From positions 1 through 9,750 of the forward strand of contig CALALM010000390.1 in the NCBI GenBank assembly GCA_937925565.1: a stretch of DNA of 9,750 nt, read 5' to 3'. Origin of the DNA: an uncultured Centipeda sp. (GTDB lineage Bacteria; Bacillota; Negativicutes; Selenomonadales; Selenomonadaceae). The position numbers were made by a program, and so were the translations under genes. Below the pieces are notes generated by a model. The model worked only from the letters and a program-made list of their open reading frames with translations. It ran no database searches and was not told where the DNA came from. Position 1 is the stretch's first letter. Every line of letters starts with the position of its first letter. This document shows, piece after piece, positions 7,064 through 9,750 of this stretch.

Positions 7064-7088
7064 AAAATCCTGCTTTTTGCAGGATTTT
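7064..7088. promoter_or_regulatory. Perfect inverted repeat between two divergent promoters
   Basis: AAAATCCTGC (7064-7073) and GCAGGATTTT (7079-7088) form a perfect 10-bp inverted repeat around TTTTT. On the minus strand it runs into seven T, so it looks like a terminator, yet both flanking genes are transcribed away from it. It abuts the -35 of the beta-CASP promoter and covers the -35 zone of the dehydrogenase promoter, so it could be an operator or a block to stray transcription. Confidence 0.5.
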
Positions 7089-7089
7089 A

Positions 7090-7098
7090 TGCTACACT
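7090..7098 (+). promoter_or_regulatory. Extended -10 promoter of the dehydrogenase gene
   Basis: TGC-TACACT is an extended -10 element. No good -35 is found at 16-18 nt. The start site would be near 7105, giving a leader of about 26 nt. Confidence 0.4.
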
Positions 7099-7130
7099 GA
7101 ACACATAGAGAATGAAAGGGAGGAAACGCT

Positions 7131-7991
7131 ATGAAAAAAATTGGATTTATCGGACTTGGCATCATGGGCGCCGCGATGGCAGATCACCTCATGGATGCGG
7201 GCTATGAGCTCAGCGTCTACAACCGTACGAGGTCGAAGGCGGACGCACTCGTTACGCGTGGCGCGAAATACTGTGAGAGTCCCGGTTTATGTGCACGTGG
7301 GCAGGACGCTGTCATCACGATCGTCGGCTATCCGAAGGATGTGGAGGAAATCTACCTCGGCGCGGATGGGATTCTCGCAAATCTCGATGTGGGTGCCTAT
7401 ACCGCCGATATGACGACCTCCTCCCCCGCTCTTGCCGAACGCATTTATGCGGAGGCAAAGAAGCGCGGCATTCATGCACTCGACGCACCTGTCACAGGTG
7501 GAGATATGGGCGCACGGAACGCCACGCTGAACATTCTCGTCGGCGGCGATGAGGATGCGTTCAGCGCCATGCGGCCCGTCTTTGCCGCAATGGGCAAGAA
7601 CATCGTCTATGAGGGCAGCGCGGGTGCAGGGCAAAAGACCAAAGCGGCAAACCAGATCGCAATCGCAGGGGCACTCGCGGGCGCGTGCGAGGCATTCGCC
7701 TATGCGCGCGCGGCGGGCCTGGATGTCGAGAAGGTCTACACCTCCATCTCGGGCGGTGCGGCGGCGAGCTTCCAGATGAGCAATATGCTGCGCATGGCGC
7801 TCGACGGCAACTTCGATCCCGGCTTTATGATTAAGCATTTCGTCAAGGATATGACGATCGGTGCCGAGACGAGCAAGGAGTATGGCGTCGACCTTCCTGT
7901 CCTCGAACAGGTACTGCGTGAGGCGCGCGCAATTGAGGAGCGCGGCGGCGGCACAGATGGAACGCAGAGCTTGTTGAAATATTATGAGTGA
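7131..7991 (+). CDS. NAD(P)-dependent beta-hydroxyacid dehydrogenase (GarR/3-hydroxyisobutyrate dehydrogenase family)
   Basis: 286 residues, the usual length for the family. The Rossmann motif GLGIMG (8-13) binds the dinucleotide; NRT follows the second beta strand (31-33). DAPVTGG (118-124) is the substrate-binding signature. GAGQKTKAAN (165-174) holds the catalytic lysine K171 and N174. The C-terminal all-helical domain ends with HFVKDMTIG and DGTQSLLKYYE. Members reduce tartronate semialdehyde, oxidise 3-hydroxyisobutyrate or handle related C3-C4 hydroxyacids; sequence alone does not tell which. GGGAGG lies 7 nt before the ATG. It is the only plus-strand gene in the window, divergent from the beta-CASP gene and convergent with thiE, so it is probably monocistronic. 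No terminator with a U-run follows; the palindrome at 8006-8180 begins 15 nt after the stop and may serve as its 3' end. Confidence 0.92.
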   Translation: MKKIGFIGLGIMGAAMADHLMDAGYELSVYNRTRSKADALVTRGAKYCESPGLCARGQDAVITIVGYPKDVEEIYLGADGILANLDVGAYTADMTTSSPALAERIYAEAKKRGIHALDAPVTGGDMGARNATLNILVGGDEDAFSAMRPVFAAMGKNIVYEGSAGAGQKTKAANQIAIAGALAGACEAFAYARAAGLDVEKVYTSISGGAAASFQMSNMLRMALDGNFDPGFMIKHFVKDMTIGAETSKEYGVDLPVLEQVLREARAIEERGGGTDGTQSLLKYYE

Positions 7992-8005
7992 AAATTCTAC
8001 GGTTT

Positions 8006-8180
8006 TGTGGCGCGATGTCCCAAAGTGAACCCTAGTGGAACAAGTGAGTAAAGTGTGCGACTCGCCCCCGGCGTACTTCTTTCGTTCAAGCGTAGCGCGT
8101 TTAAGAAGTGCGTCGGTATTTCGGCGAACGAGCACGCGATCACTTGTGCAACTAAGCGTTCGCGCGGGATTCGCGCCACA
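8006..8180. repeat. Second MITE-like long imperfect palindrome, between convergent genes
   Basis: The ends TGTGGCGCGA (8006-8015) and TCGCGCCACA (8171-8180) are perfect inverted repeats. Further inward, TAGTGGAACAAGTGA (8033-8047) opposes TCACTTGTGCAACTA (8140-8154) with 13 of 15 matches, and CGTACTTCTT (8072-8081) opposes AAGAAGTGCG (8103-8112) with 9 of 10. The whole 175 bp can fold as one interrupted hairpin. It fills the gap between the dehydrogenase stop (7991) and the thiE stop (8186). It shares no ends with the element at 768-931. It may be a non-autonomous mobile element or a palindromic 3'-end repeat. A 60-codon frame on its minus strand looks incidental. Confidence 0.6.
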
Positions 8181-8185
8181 TCGTT

Positions 8186-8872
8186 TTACTCATGCCAAAT
8201 CCGCACCAACTCCTCCGCTGCAGCATACGGATGCATCGCGCCCGCCACCGCGCTCACGACGAAGAAGCCCTCAACGCCTGTCGCTTTGAGGGCAGGTAAA
8301 TCCGCCGCCTTGACACCGCCGCCTACGACCACGGGCACGGGGCTGATACGGTGTAGCTGCGTGAGTTCTTCGAGGCTGCGCGTCACAATTTCGCCCGAGG
8401 CAGTACGCCCTGCCTCGGGCTTTGTTGGCGTCGCGTGCAACGGTCCTGCACCGAAGTAGTCGATGCACGAGGTATCGCAGTGCGACACGTAGTCAAGGAG
8501 TTCCGATGTACGTGCGGAGAGTCCGATAATCGCGTCCGCGCCGAGGTACTTGCGGCATACATCGGGCGGGATATCCGTCTGTCCGACGTGCACGCCGTCC
8601 ACCTTGATGCCCTGTTCCCGCGCAGCGAGCACGACATCTAGACGGTCATTTACAACGAGTGTCACAGCATCCGACTTCTCCTGCGCGGCGATCACATCTG
8701 CCGCTGCACGCGTGAGATCGATAATCTCGCGTGCGTCCGCCCCCTTCGCGCGGATCTGAACAAAGGTAAAATCCGCACGTATTGCCTCCGCGATCACACG
8801 TGCAATGGGGCGCCCATTCGTATTCTCGGGACCAATCACGAGATACGCGGATAAATCGAATTTGTTTCGCAT
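8186..8872 (-). CDS. thiE: Thiamine-phosphate synthase
   Basis: ThiE joins the pyrimidine (HMP-PP) and thiazole (THZ-P) phosphates to make thiamine phosphate, in the cytoplasm. The 228 residues form a TIM barrel with the family's motifs in order: VQIRAKG (38-44, with Q39, R41 and K43), VNDR (74-77), GVHVGQTD (93-100), IGLSA (116-120), FGAGPLHATPTK (140-151, phosphate loop) and VVVGGGV (181-187), then VVSAVAGA. The usual QLREKG reads QIRAKG here: the glutamate is replaced by alanine, while the main ligand residues remain. It is slightly longer than typical ThiE proteins (about 210). The start ATG (8870-8872) has AGGAGG (8880-8885) 7 nt upstream. No other thi gene and no recognisable TPP riboswitch is in the window. 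A TenI-type relative is the main alternative, but the intact N-D-R and phosphate-loop motifs favour ThiE. Confidence 0.92.
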   Translation of the reverse strand: MRNKFDLSAYLVIGPENTNGRPIARVIAEAIRADFTFVQIRAKGADAREIIDLTRAAADVIAAQEKSDAVTLVVNDRLDVVLAAREQGIKVDGVHVGQTDIPPDVCRKYLGADAIIGLSARTSELLDYVSHCDTSCIDYFGAGPLHATPTKPEAGRTASGEIVTRSLEELTQLHRISPVPVVVGGGVKAADLPALKATGVEGFFVVSAVAGAMHPYAAAEELVRIWHE

Positions 8873-8885
8873 ATGATATCCTCCT

Positions 8886-8914
8886 AAAAAATCCCCGCCA
8901 AACGGCGGGGATTT
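8886..8914 (-). terminator. Intrinsic terminator of the rubrerythrin gene, abutting the thiE ribosome binding site
   Basis: AAATCCCCGCC (8889-8899) pairs perfectly with GGCGGGGATTT (8904-8914) around AAAC. On the minus strand it is followed by TTTTTT, and the thiE AGGAGG begins immediately after. A smaller hairpin, AGCCGT-ATCA-ACGGCT (8920-8935), precedes it and touches the rubrerythrin stop codon. There is no space for a thiE promoter after the hairpin, so thiE must depend on readthrough or on a promoter inside upstream sequence. Confidence 0.85.
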
Positions 8915-8934
8915 TTCATAGCCGTATCAACGGC

Positions 8935-9468
8935 TTAGTAATTCTGCACAACCTGCTGGAAGAAGGACTGCGGGTGCTCACAGACCGGACACTTCATCGG
9001 TGCCTTCGGACTCTCGCAGACATAGCCACAGTTGAGGCACTGCCAGATGATCTTCTCATCGCGTGCGAACACCGTGCCCTCATCCACCTTCTGCAGCAGC
9101 AGCTTGTAGCGGGCGTCGTGCTCCTTCTCGATCTTGCCGACGGCGTCGAAGAGACGCGCAATCTTGTCGAATCCCTCCTCGCGCGCGACGCGTGCGAACT
9201 CGGGGTACATGCTCGTCCACTCCTCATTCTCCCCGGAGGCGGCATCGGCGAGGTTCGCCTTCGTGTCGCCGACACCATGCACGAGTTTGAACCAGATCTT
9301 TGCGTGTGCCTTCTCGTTGACTGCCGTCTCGTTGAAGATGTTCGAGATCTGGACGTAGCCATCCTTCTTCGCCTGCGACGCATAGTAGAGATACTTCGTA
9401 TGCGCCTGCGATTCGCCGGCAAATGCCGCCCAGAGATTCTTCTCGGTCTGTGATCCCTTGAGTTCCAT
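8935..9468 (-). CDS. Rubrerythrin (peroxide-reducing diiron protein)
   Basis: 177 residues in the classical domain order. An N-terminal four-helix ferritin-like diiron domain (about 1-135) shows the carboxylate and histidine ligand motifs: GES (E19), NEKAH (E52, H55), GENEEW (E80, E83) and EKEH (E114 to H117). A C-terminal rubredoxin-like domain has C144 and C147 (CLNC) plus C160 and C163 (CPVC) for one iron. Rubrerythrins reduce hydrogen peroxide to water in the cytoplasm of anaerobes, taking electrons from rubredoxin or NADH-linked reductases. The ATG at 9466-9468 has GGAGAG upstream. The gene lies 103 nt downstream of a thioredoxin-fold gene on the same strand, consistent with a redox-stress neighbourhood. 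A -10-like TATAGT (9502-9507) upstream suggests its own promoter, but the -35 is poor. I saw no PerR-type palindrome. Confidence 0.95.
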   Translation of the reverse strand: MELKGSQTEKNLWAAFAGESQAHTKYLYYASQAKKDGYVQISNIFNETAVNEKAHAKIWFKLVHGVGDTKANLADAASGENEEWTSMYPEFARVAREEGFDKIARLFDAVGKIEKEHDARYKLLLQKVDEGTVFARDEKIIWQCLNCGYVCESPKAPMKCPVCEHPQSFFQQVVQNY

Positions 9469-9501
9469 GATGCTCTCCTTTTCTAAAAATAATACACAGC
9501 A

Positions 9502-9507
9502 ACTATA
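9502..9507 (-). promoter_or_regulatory. Possible -10 element for the rubrerythrin gene
   Basis: TATAGT on the minus strand matches 5 of 6 consensus bases about 33 nt before the ATG. No convincing -35 is present at 16-18 nt. A short GC hairpin (GGCGCC near 9538, GGCGC at 9553-9557) lies between this point and the upstream gene; it lacks a U-run and is not a clear terminator. Confidence 0.25.
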
Positions 9508-9571
9508 TCAATCGACAGAGCGTTTCTATTCCCCATAGGCGCCTTGCTCAGGGGCGCGGGCAACAAAACAC

Positions 9572-9750
9572 TCAGCCTCGATTGACCAATATATCTGCGA
9601 CCTCGTCGATGTTCTTCTTGCCGAAGAAGAGGTCTTCCCCTACAATCATGCAGGGAACGCTCATCACGCTGTACTTCTCCTTCAGCTCTGGGAAGTAGCG
9701 GATATCATAGATGTCCGCACACACGTCTGTGCGCGCTGCCGCAATGCGCT
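9572..9750 (-). CDS. Thioredoxin/glutaredoxin-fold protein or domain, C-terminal fragment cut by window edge
   Basis: The last 58 codons are visible, ending in TGA at 9572-9574. The translation includes DIRYFPELKEKYSVMSVPCMIV, then GKKNIDEVADILVNRG. The cis-proline-type VP in YSVMSVPCMIV, followed by a beta strand, a GKK turn and a final amphipathic helix, is the C-terminal half of a thioredoxin fold. It is close in style to the thioredoxin-like domains of AhpF-type reductases and small glutaredoxin-like proteins of anaerobes. The CxxC active site would be in the missing N-terminal half. It could be a free small protein or the last domain of a flavin-containing reductase; the window does not decide. 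Being upstream of rubrerythrin on the same strand, it may take part in peroxide defence. Confidence 0.7.
   Translation of the reverse strand, partial: RIAAARTDVCADIYDIRYFPELKEKYSVMSVPCMIVGEDLFFGKKNIDEVADILVNRG

Noticed and set aside
7287..8135. 282-codon minus-strand frame overlapping the dehydrogenase
   Set aside because: It is antisense to a clearly recognised enzyme, has no motif, and its start region lies inside the repeat element.
7997..8179. 60-codon open frame on the minus strand inside the palindromic element
   Set aside because: Its span coincides with the repeat, it has no ribosome binding site, and its composition follows the palindrome. It is most likely incidental.
8873..8934. 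TPP riboswitch upstream of thiE
   Set aside because: The space contains only two hairpins and the ribosome binding site. The conserved CUGAGA and related TPP core sequences are not there.
9538..9557. Terminator after the thioredoxin-fold gene
   Set aside because: The GC stem is only about 5 bp with no following U-run, so it is not called as a terminator.
1..9750. CRISPR array, tRNA or rRNA genes, or phage or transposase genes
   Set aside because: No regularly spaced repeats, no cloverleaf or rRNA signature and no transposase or integrase motif was seen. The two palindromic elements carry no transposase.

Overview
The window looks like chromosomal DNA of a GC-rich, obligately anaerobic Firmicute, most probably of the Negativicutes (Selenomonas-like). 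The pointers are a very large two-module acyl-CoA dehydratase activase, a rubrerythrin, strong AGGAGG-type ribosome binding sites, Gram-positive-type LexA boxes (CGAAC-N4-GTTCG) and compact intergenic regions. The genus is an inference from gene content and style; no rRNA or other marker is present.

Layout, left to right. (1) 1-142, minus: the N-terminus of threonyl-tRNA synthetase (thrS), cut by the window edge. Just upstream is a strong terminator hairpin with a T-box-like AGGGTGG. (2) 236-586, minus: a small membrane-anchored LysM protein resembling the SOS division inhibitor YneA. It has a clear promoter and three LexA-box-like operators (626-723). (3) 730-931: a bidirectional terminator, then a 164-bp imperfect palindrome with 16-bp terminal inverted repeats (MITE-like). 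(4) 940-5199, minus: a 1419-residue CoA-enzyme activase with two ASKHA ATPase modules. It starts at TTG and has no dehydratase genes beside it. (5) 5200-5391: an AT-rich spacer with two hairpins and a promoter candidate. (6) 5392-7002, minus: a metallo-beta-lactamase/beta-CASP ribonuclease-type protein. (7) 7003-7130: a divergent promoter region with a central hairpin. (8) 7131-7991, plus: a beta-hydroxyacid dehydrogenase. (9) 8006-8180: a second MITE-like palindrome, with different ends, between convergent genes. (10) 8186-8872, minus: thiamine-phosphate synthase (thiE). (11) 8935-9468, minus: rubrerythrin, with a terminator abutting the thiE ribosome binding site. (12) 9572-9750, minus: the C-terminus of a thioredoxin-fold redox protein, cut by the window edge.

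How the genes work together: there is no single pathway island. Identifiable themes are an SOS checkpoint (LysM protein), radical-type CoA dehydratase activation, RNA processing, oxidative-stress defence (rubrerythrin plus the thioredoxin-fold protein) and thiamine synthesis. I found no convincing new multigene system. The most interesting signals lie between genes: the three-operator SOS promoter, the attenuator-like hairpin directly before thrS, and two unrelated long palindromes, each within 6-15 bp of a stop codon.
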